A DNA stretch of 64,000 nt, taken from contig CAYQMB010000003.1 in NCBI GenBank assembly GCA_964418565.1, forward strand, positions 1 through 64,000. The letters are read 5' to 3'. Positions 26,646 to 34,420 of the stretch are shown here, in pieces. The notes under the pieces were generated by a model. The model worked only from the letters and a program-made list of their open reading frames with translations, did no database searches and was not told where the DNA came from. The position numbers and the translations under genes are program-made. The DNA is from JAQIBY01 sp964418565. Lineage in GTDB: Bacteria > Bacteroidota > Bacteroidia > Bacteroidales > ML635J-15. Position 1 is the first letter of the stretch. Each line of letters opens with the position of its first letter.

Positions 26646-27142
26646 ATTCCCTGTTTAATTTCTTTTTTTAGCTGAATCATCTGTAAAGCAGCCGCAGCGG
26701 CTTCGTCGCCTTTGTTGCCATGTTTGCCACCGGAACGGTCAAGAGCTTGCTGCTGATTGCTGGTTGTCAAAACACCGAAAATAAAAGGGATGTTGTACCT
26801 GGTGTTCAGGTCTCTGATGCCATCGGTAACGCCTTGTGCAACAAAGTCAAAATGGCGTGTTTCTCCCTGAATGATGCAACCCAGACAAATAACGGCATGA
26901 ACATCGCTGTAATCAGCCATTGTTTTGGCAGCACTGACAAGCTCAAAGCTACCGGGAACAGATTTGCTGCGGATGTTTTCTGTTTTTATGCCAGAATTTT
27001 CCAGGCTGTTTATGGCTGCATCACGCATTGCATAGGTAACATCCGGATTCCAGTCAGCGGTCACAATAGCGATTTTCCAGTTTTCAGCACCCTGGTACTG
27101 TTTTACTTGATTGTCGGATAGGTTACGTTTTTCAGTTGACAT
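26642..27142 (-). CDS. ribH: 6,7-dimethyl-8-ribityllumazine synthase
   Basis: A 166-residue lumazine synthase, the penultimate enzyme of riboflavin synthesis, joining the ribityl-aminouracil to 3,4-dihydroxy-2-butanone 4-phosphate. Motifs present are VTADWNPDVT at the substrate site, VPGSFELVSAA, GCIIQGETRHFDFVA (catalytic His) and FGVLTTSNQQQALDR. The length is normal. No FMN riboswitch is visible upstream. It lies 64 bases downstream of the TPR gene, but a terminator-like hairpin stands between them. Confidence 0.96.
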   Translation of the reverse strand: MSTEKRNLSDNQVKQYQGAENWKIAIVTADWNPDVTYAMRDAAINSLENSGIKTENIRSKSVPGSFELVSAAKTMADYSDVHAVICLGCIIQGETRHFDFVAQGVTDGIRDLNTRYNIPFIFGVLTTSNQQQALDRSGGKHGNKGDEAAAAALQMIQLKKEIKQGI

Positions 27143-27156
27143 AATGGTATGATATT

Positions 27157-27181
27157 AAAAAAGCATCGTTGCCGATGCTTT
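27157..27181 (-). terminator. terminator after the TPR gene
   Basis: A 9-bp perfect stem (AAAGCATCG/CGATGCTTT) with a 4-base loop and a U-run on the minus strand, between the TPR gene and ribH. Confidence 0.8.
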
Positions 27182-27206
27182 ATAAAACGTGATCGTTTGT
27201 TGAAAA

Positions 27207-27899
27207 TTATTTATTCAGGTGCAATTTTGCACGTTCCTGATATTTTTCAATGTTGCGTTGCTCTCTTGTGCCGTACCAATCCTTTTCAATGGTGTTGTAT
27301 ACTTCAAGGGCCTTATCGTAATCACCCTGAATTTCCAGTGTACGTCCTTTTTTCATAAGGTATACGGGTGTGAGAAATTCATTACCGGCAAGATCGGCAG
27401 CCTTATCGTAATGTTTAACGGCATTTTTTGTGTCACCGGTTTCAAGGTAAGCATCCCCCAGCAATCCCTGTGCATTTGCACCGACCATCATATCGTCGGA
27501 TTTAAAGTCTTTCAGGTACTCTATGGCCGCTTCAAATTCTGCGAGTTTAATGTAGCATACCCCTGAGTAGTATTTTGCAAGATTGCCCTGTGGTGTGCTT
27601 CCGTAATTGTCAATGATATCTAAAAAGCCATAATTTACGCCGTCACCTTCAAGTGCCAGTCTGAATGAATCTTTGGCAAAATATTGCTCGGCGACAAAAG
27701 CTTCGGCAACTGCCTGTTCGGCCTTGGGCTGAATGATAAAACGTTTGTATCCAAAATACCCGGCTACAATCAGCAGGAGAATGAGTACAACATAGGTTAT
27801 GGTTTTCTGATTCTTCTCAATAAACAGTTCCGTTTTGCTTAACGCAGTTTCAACGTTTTCGAGGTTTTGTTCGGTGTGTTCTGATTTTTTCTTCGCCAT
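27207..27899 (-). CDS. membrane-anchored TPR protein
   Basis: A 230-residue protein with a Lys/Glu-rich cytoplasmic N-terminus, one membrane helix (about residues 33-53) and a periplasmic region of TPR-like helices (AKYYSGVCYIKLAEFEAAIEYL, DAYLETGDTKNAVKHYDKAA, GRTLEIQGDYDKALEVY). The layout resembles YfgM-type chaperone-related anchors. A GTG directly precedes the ATG at 27899; the ATG is the better start. It has its own promoter (27929-27936) and terminator. Confidence 0.85.
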   Translation of the reverse strand: MAKKKSEHTEQNLENVETALSKTELFIEKNQKTITYVVLILLLIVAGYFGYKRFIIQPKAEQAVAEAFVAEQYFAKDSFRLALEGDGVNYGFLDIIDNYGSTPQGNLAKYYSGVCYIKLAEFEAAIEYLKDFKSDDMMVGANAQGLLGDAYLETGDTKNAVKHYDKAADLAGNEFLTPVYLMKKGRTLEIQGDYDKALEVYNTIEKDWYGTREQRNIEKYQERAKLHLNK

Positions 27900-27928
27900 C
27901 ACTAATTAATTTGCTTTTATACAGACGG

Positions 27929-27936
27929 CAAATGTA
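27929..27936 (-). promoter_or_regulatory. -7 promoter element of the TPR gene
   Basis: TACATTTG on the minus strand, a perfect TAnnTTTG, 29 bases before the ATG at 27899. Confidence 0.55.
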
Positions 27937-28167
27937 ATGAATTTCTTAGAAAAAGGGAAAAGGCCTGCTAAAATATTTGCCCAATACGTGTATAGACAGA
28001 TTCGACATGGGCGCTGAGGGTTTTCCGCAATGGAAAAACTGCCGAAATCTCCCTTAAATCGGGTTGTTGGTCTGTCTGCACTGAGATAAATTGAGGCAAG
28101 CACAACATAAGGCGGAAGTAGCATCGCAACAATTGTGTTGCTGGCATGTTCTTATGAAAAGTGATTT

Positions 28168-29532
28168 ATGAAAATATTGCTGACCGGAGCCAGTGGTTAT
28201 ATAGGAGGGCATTTGTTACGCGTTTTGCTCAATGCCGGACATGATGTGTATTGCGCTGGCAGAAGCAAGGTGAAACTGTCCGATAGATACGATAATTGTC
28301 ATTTTGTCTCTCATGATTTTGTCAAATCTGATTCCTTGCAACATGTACCTGAACGTTTCGATCTTGCTTATTACCTTATGCACTCAATGAAAGGTAAAGT
28401 GAAAGGTTTTGAGCAGACCGAAGCTCTTGTAGCAGAGAATTTTGTTCGCGCTGTAAAGCCTTTAAACGTGAAGCAAGTCATTTACCTGAGCGGACTAACG
28501 CATACTAAAGACTTATCCCCGCATTTTCAATCACGGTATAAGGTGGAAGAAATACTCAGAAATTCAGGTATTCCCTGTACCATTATTCAGGCATCAATAA
28601 TCATCGGTGCCGGATCTGCCAGCTTTGAAATCATTCGCGACCTGGTGGAAAAACTGCCTGTGATGATTGCCCCGAAATGGTTAAGAACCCGCTCACAACC
28701 AGTAAGCATAAAGGATGTTGTGTTTTATCTTGATGCCCTGAAGCTCCGGAATGAATTTTACGGGCGAAGCCTTGAGGCAGCAGGCCCCGATGTGGTGAGT
28801 TATAAAGAAATGCTTAAAGCCTATGCCAGGGTTCGTAAATTGCGGAGATGGATATTTGTTGTGCCTGTTATGACCCCACGCTTATCCTCATACTGGCTTT
28901 ACTTTGTGACATCTACAGATTATGCCCTTGCTGTAAACCTGGTTGACAGCATGAAAATAGAATCCGTTTCTAAAACAAATCGCCTTAGTCGTATCCTGGA
29001 ACACAAGCCACAAACGCTGAATCAGGCCTTGAAATCTGCTCTGCATGTCAAACAGGGTGAACTTCCGGCTTATGCAATATACCGTGATTTTCGGCAAAAG
29101 CCCTTTTTACAGGGAAATATGGAGGAGGTTAAACGTAGGATATTTTCGATTGGTGGGGAGAATGGCTGGTATTATGCCAATTGGCTGTGGCGTTTAAGGG
29201 CTGCACTTGACAGAATGGTTGGAGGCAAGGGAATGAAGACCGGTCGGAGGGTGTCAGAACCTGTTAGGCCGGGTGATACCATAGATTTTTGGCGGGTAGA
29301 ATATGCAAATATTGCGGAAGGCCGGCTTTTACTAAAGGCCGAAATGAAGCTGCCGGGAGATGCCTGGCTGGAATTCAGGGTGGATAAAAATCAAAACAGG
29401 CTTTATCAAACTGCTGTATTCCGGCCAAAAGGATTGATGGGGCGCCTTTATTGGTTGCTCGTACTGCCTTTACATGCGATTATCTTTCGGGGATTAATTA
29501 GCAAATTAACTTCTGATAAATCAGTGCAGTAG
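28168..29532 (+). CDS. NAD(P)-binding SDR/epimerase-like protein with DUF2867
   Basis: A 454-residue protein. The N-terminal Rossmann domain opens with TGASGYIGGHLLRVLLNAGHD, the dinucleotide-binding Gly motif, and continues with YYLMHSMKG and YLSGLTH segments like NmrA/complex-I-subunit relatives. The C-terminal third (FWRVEYANIAEGRLLLKAEM, PGDAWLEFRV, FRPKGLMGRLYW) matches DUF2867, which commonly follows such dehydrogenase domains. Substrate unknown; a role in lipid or quinone metabolism is only a guess. It is monocistronic, with a lipoprotein gene 82 bases downstream. Confidence 0.85.
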   Translation: MKILLTGASGYIGGHLLRVLLNAGHDVYCAGRSKVKLSDRYDNCHFVSHDFVKSDSLQHVPERFDLAYYLMHSMKGKVKGFEQTEALVAENFVRAVKPLNVKQVIYLSGLTHTKDLSPHFQSRYKVEEILRNSGIPCTIIQASIIIGAGSASFEIIRDLVEKLPVMIAPKWLRTRSQPVSIKDVVFYLDALKLRNEFYGRSLEAAGPDVVSYKEMLKAYARVRKLRRWIFVVPVMTPRLSSYWLYFVTSTDYALAVNLVDSMKIESVSKTNRLSRILEHKPQTLNQALKSALHVKQGELPAYAIYRDFRQKPFLQGNMEEVKRRIFSIGGENGWYYANWLWRLRAALDRMVGGKGMKTGRRVSEPVRPGDTIDFWRVEYANIAEGRLLLKAEMKLPGDAWLEFRVDKNQNRLYQTAVFRPKGLMGRLYWLLVLPLHAIIFRGLISKLTSDKSVQ

Positions 29533-29614
29533 GGAATAACTGTTTCCTGAGAATATTTTGTTATCAATCTTAATTTGATTACATTTACCATCATACAAAC
29601 CAAAGCAAATAACT

Positions 29615-30205
29615 ATGAGACTTTTAAGTATTATTATTTCATTCTTCCTCGTTGCGGGAATGACATCCTGCGGTGGCGGGGGTGACAATGCGGAAAATGC
29701 CACAAAAGACAAGGCTGATAAACAAGCCAATGTCAAAGAAGCAAAAGCCGACAAAACCGAAAGCACTGATGTGGAAAATGTCACTATCGACCTTACTGAA
29801 ATGAGTGTGCCGCTTAAAATGACTGTACCAGATGGCGTAGAAGTACGCGAAGGTATGATGACAGGTGAAGTTGAAGGCATTATGAATTACAACTTTGAAC
29901 TTGTCAAAGATGGATGGATTATTGACCTTACTATGATTGATGAAGAGCCTTATACGGATAAAGCCGGTTTTCTTGAAGATCAGAAATCAATCACAAAAAA
30001 CAGCGAGGGTTTTGAAGAAATAGTGGAAGAAGGTGAAAACGGATTTATTTACAAAACCACCAATGAAGACGGAGTTGACTACAATTTTTACTATGTGTAT
30101 TTTAAGGACGACAGAGCATTTGAATTTGAAGCAGGTCTGAAATTTGAAAACTTTACTCTGGGTCAGGTGAAATCAATGTATAAAGCAGCAACGTCTGTTG
30201 AATAA
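29615..30205 (+). CDS. acidic lipoprotein of unknown function
   Basis: A 196-residue lipoprotein; the signal ends in AGMTSC with Cys at about residue 19, followed by GGGG and a Lys/Ala/Asp-rich linker to about residue 60. The mature domain is acidic (ELVKDGWIIDLTMIDEEPY, YKTTNEDGVDYNFYYVYF) and has no recognised family. It is followed by a good terminator, so it is probably the last gene in its transcript. Confidence 0.65.
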   Translation: MRLLSIIISFFLVAGMTSCGGGGDNAENATKDKADKQANVKEAKADKTESTDVENVTIDLTEMSVPLKMTVPDGVEVREGMMTGEVEGIMNYNFELVKDGWIIDLTMIDEEPYTDKAGFLEDQKSITKNSEGFEEIVEEGENGFIYKTTNEDGVDYNFYYVYFKDDRAFEFEAGLKFENFTLGQVKSMYKAATSVE

Positions 30206-30230
30206 TTCCATCTGAAGTATTCACGATAGA

Positions 30231-30262
30231 AAAAAAGGTGCTGTATTTCAGTGCCTTTTTCT
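30231..30262 (+). terminator. terminator after the acidic lipoprotein gene
   Basis: A stem AAAAGGTGCTG/CAGTGCCTTTT containing two G-U pairs, followed by a T-run, starting 26 bases after the stop codon. Confidence 0.75.
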
Positions 30263-30485
30263 TTTTCAGGCATGCAAAAAATGATAAATGTCATATAATG
30301 GCGAATGAAATGTAATTGATAACCATTAATATCGTAAGTTAATATAAAAACAGTATGCCTTTTCTCTAAATATGCCCTGGTATTTGATGTATTGCTTACT
30401 TGAGGCGACATACAGACCGGAAAACCACTCAGGAATATTGTTTGTTTTGTTTTTAAGTTCCCGGAAAATTGTTGTATATTTAAGG

Positions 30486-30634
30486 GTTGATTGATAGTTG
30501 ATACAATCTCATTACTACGGGGGTAGTAATTTTCTCATAAGTAAGCACAGTCTGAATATTCTCATTGCACCAATTATGAAAGGTTTAGACTGAACAAATG
30601 CATCCGGGCATGTCATTGTCCGGATGCTTTTTTT
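30486..30634 (+). ncRNA. candidate small RNA with its own terminator
   Basis: About 150 bases between the acidic lipoprotein gene and convergent glnA that end in a strong orphan terminator but hold no reading frame longer than a few codons. A near-consensus -7 element TATATTTA lies at 30475-30482. Inside is a perfect 8-bp hairpin ATTACTAC/GTAGTAAT with a GGGG loop (30511-30530). The preceding gene already has its own terminator at 30231-30262, so this second one implies a separate transcript. The ends are approximate and the identity is unknown. Confidence 0.5.
30600..30634 (+). terminator. strong orphan terminator
   Basis: A perfect 8-bp stem GCATCCGG/CCGGATGC followed by seven T on the plus strand. 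No plus-strand gene ends nearby except the one already terminated at 30262. Confidence 0.85.
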
Positions 30635-30636
30635 GA

Positions 30637-30671
30637 TCAAAAAAAAGCAAGCCTGCATTATACAGGCTTGC
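30637..30671 (-). terminator. glnA terminator
   Basis: A perfect 9-bp stem GCAAGCCTG/CAGGCTTGC followed by a U-run on the minus strand, 45 bases after the glnA stop. Confidence 0.88.
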
Positions 30672-30715
30672 ATTCATCGAACAAAGCAATATAGCAACAC
30701 ACTATACCACTAACC

Positions 30716-32227
30716 TTACATGCAGTGAATATGTTTATTGACAAGTTTTTGTATCTCTTCGTTTTTCCCGTACAGGCGTTCACTGAGATCCTTATCATTA
30801 AAATTTTTGAGTTTTTTTATGACGCTGTCAATCATTCCTTTGGGGAAAATGTTGTTGTTCTCGAAAACTTCGCGGTGTTTTTCCAGGGCTTCAGCAGATT
30901 CCCAGCATGATTCAGGAAGAGCTTCAAGACTCTCGAGTTTTTCTTTATGCTCCTCATCAAAAATGTTGACATCCACGTAAAGCTCATCTGCAATTTTGAG
31001 TGCATCCGGCTTTTTTAGTCCATATTCGGATGCTACAATGAGGCCTGCAATGTATGAATAAATATCTGCGGAACCGTCACCACTGCGGATCTCAACAGTT
31101 TGCTTATTCATGCCTTTGGATTGAGCTTCTTTTTGCTGTGGGTTTGCATCTTTTATCATATCTGCACCGCCTAACCATCCCAAAGGAACGCGGATAAGAA
31201 CCGATCTGTTTCTATCACCCCAGCAAATGTTTGTGGGCGCTTCCTGATGCGGTACAAGGCGCAGATAAGATGTCGGAATGGTATTGCCAAAGGCAGTCAG
31301 TGGCGCAGCCATTTCAAGCAGTCCTGCAATCATGCGTTTGGCTTCATCGCTGAGCTTGTCGTCGCTCACCATCATGTTTTTGCCGTCTTTTTCAAGCATC
31401 ATGTGAATGTGTAAACCGCTACCTGCTTTGCCCACAGTGATTTTGGGGGCAAGGGATATGGTGAAACCATACTGATAGGATAATTTCCTGAGAATCCATT
31501 TGGCGATAAGCATTTGATCTGCGGCATTCTCAGCCATGCATGGTAGGAATTCAATTTCCTGCTGTTCATAATACATGTCATCCGTGTGGAAATTACCAAC
31601 CTCAGAATGCCCGTATTTGATTTGTCCTCCACATTGGGCAATAAGCAACATTGCCTCACGTCTGAAATCTTCAAATTTCACAAAGGGGTCAGATGCATGG
31701 TATCCTTTTTGATCCTGTGCCGGATACATTTCCTTATCCTCTCTCTCTGTCATGACGTAATATTCCAGTTCACCCAACGCCAGAAAGTTCATACCGGTGC
31801 TTTTCTGAAACTGCTTGTGTGCTTTTTTCAGCAGGTATTCAGGGGCACTTTGAAGGGGTTTCCCATCAGAAGTATAGTAAGAGCAAAGAATGTCAAGTGT
31901 GGGAATTTCTTCAAAGGGATTGACAAATGCTGTCTTATACCGTGGCACAACATACAGGTCACTGGAGCCGGCATCAATGTAAGAAAACATGCTTGAACCG
32001 TCAATGCGTTCACCTGTTGTCAGTATTTCACGGAGATGGTTAAGGTTGTTAATCACAAAATTCAGTGATTTCAATTTGCCGTCTTCAGCAACATAACGGA
32101 AATTGACCATCTCTATTTCATGCGCCTCAATAAACCGAATGATATCTTCTCTGGTAAATTCATCGGCATTCTTTCCCAGGAACCCAACCAATGGATTGGG
32201 ATTCATTTGCGTTTCTTTTTCTATCAT
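30716..32227 (-). CDS. glnA: glutamine synthetase, type I
   Basis: A 503-residue enzyme that makes glutamine from glutamate, ammonia and ATP, the entry point of nitrogen assimilation. Motifs seen: DGSSMF near residue 75 (metal/ATP-facing loop), LGELEYYVMT (metal Glu), GSGLHIHMML (the His/Gly loop binding glutamate), and the arginine segment RNRSVLIRVPLG. The length and the compact C-terminus match the Bacteroidota GlnA form. An ATG at 32206 is a possible alternative start. It is monocistronic with its own terminator. Confidence 0.96.
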   Translation of the reverse strand: MIEKETQMNPNPLVGFLGKNADEFTREDIIRFIEAHEIEMVNFRYVAEDGKLKSLNFVINNLNHLREILTTGERIDGSSMFSYIDAGSSDLYVVPRYKTAFVNPFEEIPTLDILCSYYTSDGKPLQSAPEYLLKKAHKQFQKSTGMNFLALGELEYYVMTEREDKEMYPAQDQKGYHASDPFVKFEDFRREAMLLIAQCGGQIKYGHSEVGNFHTDDMYYEQQEIEFLPCMAENAADQMLIAKWILRKLSYQYGFTISLAPKITVGKAGSGLHIHMMLEKDGKNMMVSDDKLSDEAKRMIAGLLEMAAPLTAFGNTIPTSYLRLVPHQEAPTNICWGDRNRSVLIRVPLGWLGGADMIKDANPQQKEAQSKGMNKQTVEIRSGDGSADIYSYIAGLIVASEYGLKKPDALKIADELYVDVNIFDEEHKEKLESLEALPESCWESAEALEKHREVFENNNIFPKGMIDSVIKKLKNFNDKDLSERLYGKNEEIQKLVNKHIHCM

Positions 32228-32309
32228 ACAATTATTATTTTTACCAACAAATTAGAGCTTAAATTTACGTAAAAAAATGAGCTAAACAAAGTTTTAAAAA
32301 CACCGGTTT

Positions 32310-33074
32310 ATGTTTTTTATACTGTCAAAAGTGCTGCAATTTTTATTTTCTCCGGTATTCTGGATTGTCCTGATAGTTGCTTTGTCTTTGATAATTAAGG
32401 AAAAGTATATTAAAAAGCGGATGATGTTTGTTGCAGCACTTCTGCTGCTAATTTTTACAAATACATTTGTCGCCGATGAATTCATGCGCTTATGGGAGAC
32501 ACCTGCTGTAAAACATAAAAACATGCAGGCGCCCTATGATGTCGGAATCCTGCTCACAGGCATGGGATCCTGGGATGCAGAGTATAAACGGTTTAATTTT
32601 GATAACAGCAGCGATAGAATTCTGCAGACCATGGATTTATACAATCAGGGTCTGATCAGGAAAATATTTATATCCGGAGGTTCCGGAGATATTCGGCAAC
32701 CCGGATTTCATGAGGCAGCCTTGCTTCACGATTATCTGGTACGGAACGGTATTCCGGATGAGGATGTTGATTACGAGATAAAATCACGCAATACTGCCGA
32801 AAATGCCAGGCAATCAGCCAGTATTTTACATCCTGAAACATCTGACAGCACATTTCTGCTTATTACCAGTGCATATCATATGCGCCGCGCTACAGGCTGT
32901 TTTGAAAAACAAGGGTTTGATGTTCAGCCCTACAGCACTGACAGGTTTGCAGGAGGCAGAAAGTTTCAAATAGAATACATGCTTTTGCCACGGATTGATG
33001 CTTTGATACGCTGGGAGATTCTTATACACGAATGGAATGGATACTGGATTTATAAACTGAGAGGATATGTTTAA
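32310..33074 (+). CDS. YdcF family membrane protein (DUF218)
   Basis: A 254-residue protein with two N-terminal membrane helices (about residues 5-50) and a DUF218 domain: VGILLTGMGSW, IFISGGSGDI, SRNTAENARQSASIL and ITSAYHMRRA. The SanA/ElyC/YdcF family acts in envelope maintenance, with ElyC linked to undecaprenyl-carrier and peptidoglycan homeostasis. It overlaps the following namZ-like gene by 8 bases, so the two are co-translated, consistent with a shared cell-wall role. Confidence 0.9.
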   Translation: MFFILSKVLQFLFSPVFWIVLIVALSLIIKEKYIKKRMMFVAALLLLIFTNTFVADEFMRLWETPAVKHKNMQAPYDVGILLTGMGSWDAEYKRFNFDNSSDRILQTMDLYNQGLIRKIFISGGSGDIRQPGFHEAALLHDYLVRNGIPDEDVDYEIKSRNTAENARQSASILHPETSDSTFLLITSAYHMRRATGCFEKQGFDVQPYSTDRFAGGRKFQIEYMLLPRIDALIRWEILIHEWNGYWIYKLRGYV

Positions 33075-34314
33075 ACTGTATAGTGTTATTTTGCCTTTGG
33101 TTATCTTATTATCGTGTGCTGCACAGACCAAAAAAGATGAGAAATCACAGGCTGACAGGCCGGAAGTATCGGATACGCTTACCCCGGATGCGGATACGCA
33201 GGCTGACTCTTTGCTTTGCGGAGCCGCCCGTATGGAACAGTATGTAACAGAGATCAAGGGGAAGCAGGTAGGTTTGGTGGCTAATCACACAAGCCGGATA
33301 GAAGATGTGCATCTGGTGGATACCCTGCTTTCTCTGAATGTGAATGTCAGAAAAATCTTTGCTCCTGAGCATGGTTTTCGTGGCACAGCCGATGCCGGTG
33401 AACATGTTGCCGACGGAAAAGATGATAAAACCGGCCTGCCGCTAATTTCTTTGTATGGCAGCAATCGGAAACCAACGGGTGAGCAATTGAGCGGGCTTGA
33501 CGTGGTCCTTTTTGATATTCAGGATGTGGGCGTTCGGTTCTATACCTACATTTCGACCATGCATTACGTAATGGAAGCCTGTGCAGAGAGCAATATTCCG
33601 GTAATCATTCTCGACCGCCCCAATCCCAATATTGATTTATGCGATGGTCCGGTTTTAGATCCGGCTTTTTCCTCCTTTGTGGGCATGCATCCGGTGCCGG
33701 TAGCTCATGGAATGACAGTGGCTGAATATGCCCGTATGATTAACGGAGAGGGCTGGATGAAAGGCGGAATTACATGCGATCTTAGCTGGGTGTCCTGTGA
33801 AAATTACACAAGGGATATGCCTTACAAACTTCCCGTTCCACCTTCTCCTAATCTGCCCAATCAGCGGAGTATTCGTTTGTACCCCACGCTGTGCTTTTTC
33901 GAAGCCACCAGTTTGAGCGTGGGTCGTGGTACGGATATGCAGTTTCAGATTGTCGGACACCCTGCACTTATGGAGCATGTTGATTTCAGCTTTACACCAA
34001 AGGCAAATACCGGTTCAGCGCATCCTAAATTTAAGAATGAAACATGCTATGGGTATGACCTCAGGCGGGATACAGAGCGATTCGATTTTAAAACGGGAGA
34101 ACTTCAGCTTCAGTGGCTGCTGGATATTTACAGTTCATTTCCGGATTCAGTTACCTTTTTTGATCGCCCCGGATTTTTTGACAAACTGGCCGGAAAAAAA
34201 TCCCTGAGAATACAAATGCAAAACGGCGTTGATGCCGAAAACATCCGCCAAAGCTGGCAGGAAGATCTGACTGCATTTAAGGCAATGCGGGAAGCGTATT
34301 TGCTTTATGAATAG
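33067..34314 (+). CDS. DUF1343 exo-beta-N-acetylmuramidase (NamZ-like) lipoprotein
   Basis: A 415-residue lipoprotein (signal ending LLSC, Cys at about residue 17) of the DUF1343 family. Members such as NamZ release terminal N-acetylmuramic acid from peptidoglycan fragments (GH171). Family hallmarks: VGLVANHTSRI, FAPEHGFRG, PLISLYGSNRKP, DIQDVGVRFYTYISTM, DRPNP and PVAHGMTVAEYA. The length matches. Its 8-base overlap with the ydcF-like gene suggests that both serve wall turnover or recycling. Confidence 0.92.
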   Translation: MFKLYSVILPLVILLSCAAQTKKDEKSQADRPEVSDTLTPDADTQADSLLCGAARMEQYVTEIKGKQVGLVANHTSRIEDVHLVDTLLSLNVNVRKIFAPEHGFRGTADAGEHVADGKDDKTGLPLISLYGSNRKPTGEQLSGLDVVLFDIQDVGVRFYTYISTMHYVMEACAESNIPVIILDRPNPNIDLCDGPVLDPAFSSFVGMHPVPVAHGMTVAEYARMINGEGWMKGGITCDLSWVSCENYTRDMPYKLPVPPSPNLPNQRSIRLYPTLCFFEATSLSVGRGTDMQFQIVGHPALMEHVDFSFTPKANTGSAHPKFKNETCYGYDLRRDTERFDFKTGELQLQWLLDIYSSFPDSVTFFDRPGFFDKLAGKKSLRIQMQNGVDAENIRQSWQEDLTAFKAMREAYLLYE

Positions 34315-34364
34315 TGGTGTTGTAGAATTACGCCCCGGAATTAAGAAATACTGATCAATAGAAT

Positions 34365-34399
34365 AAAAAAAGGCCATCCACTGGTTAGCGGACAGCCTT
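34365..34399 (-). terminator. dnaK terminator
   Basis: A 13-bp stem with three G-U pairs and a 4-base loop, followed by a U-run on the minus strand, 22 bases past the dnaK stop. Confidence 0.82.
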
Positions 34400-34420
34400 C
34401 TCGCAACATGAAACATTAGT

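Noticed and set aside
26642..27200. FMN riboswitch before ribH.
   Set aside because: Only a simple terminator hairpin lies upstream; none of the conserved FMN aptamer segments can be seen.
27906..28124. A 72-codon minus-strand frame upstream of the TPR gene.
   Set aside because: It overlaps the TPR gene promoter, has no recognisable features and is short.
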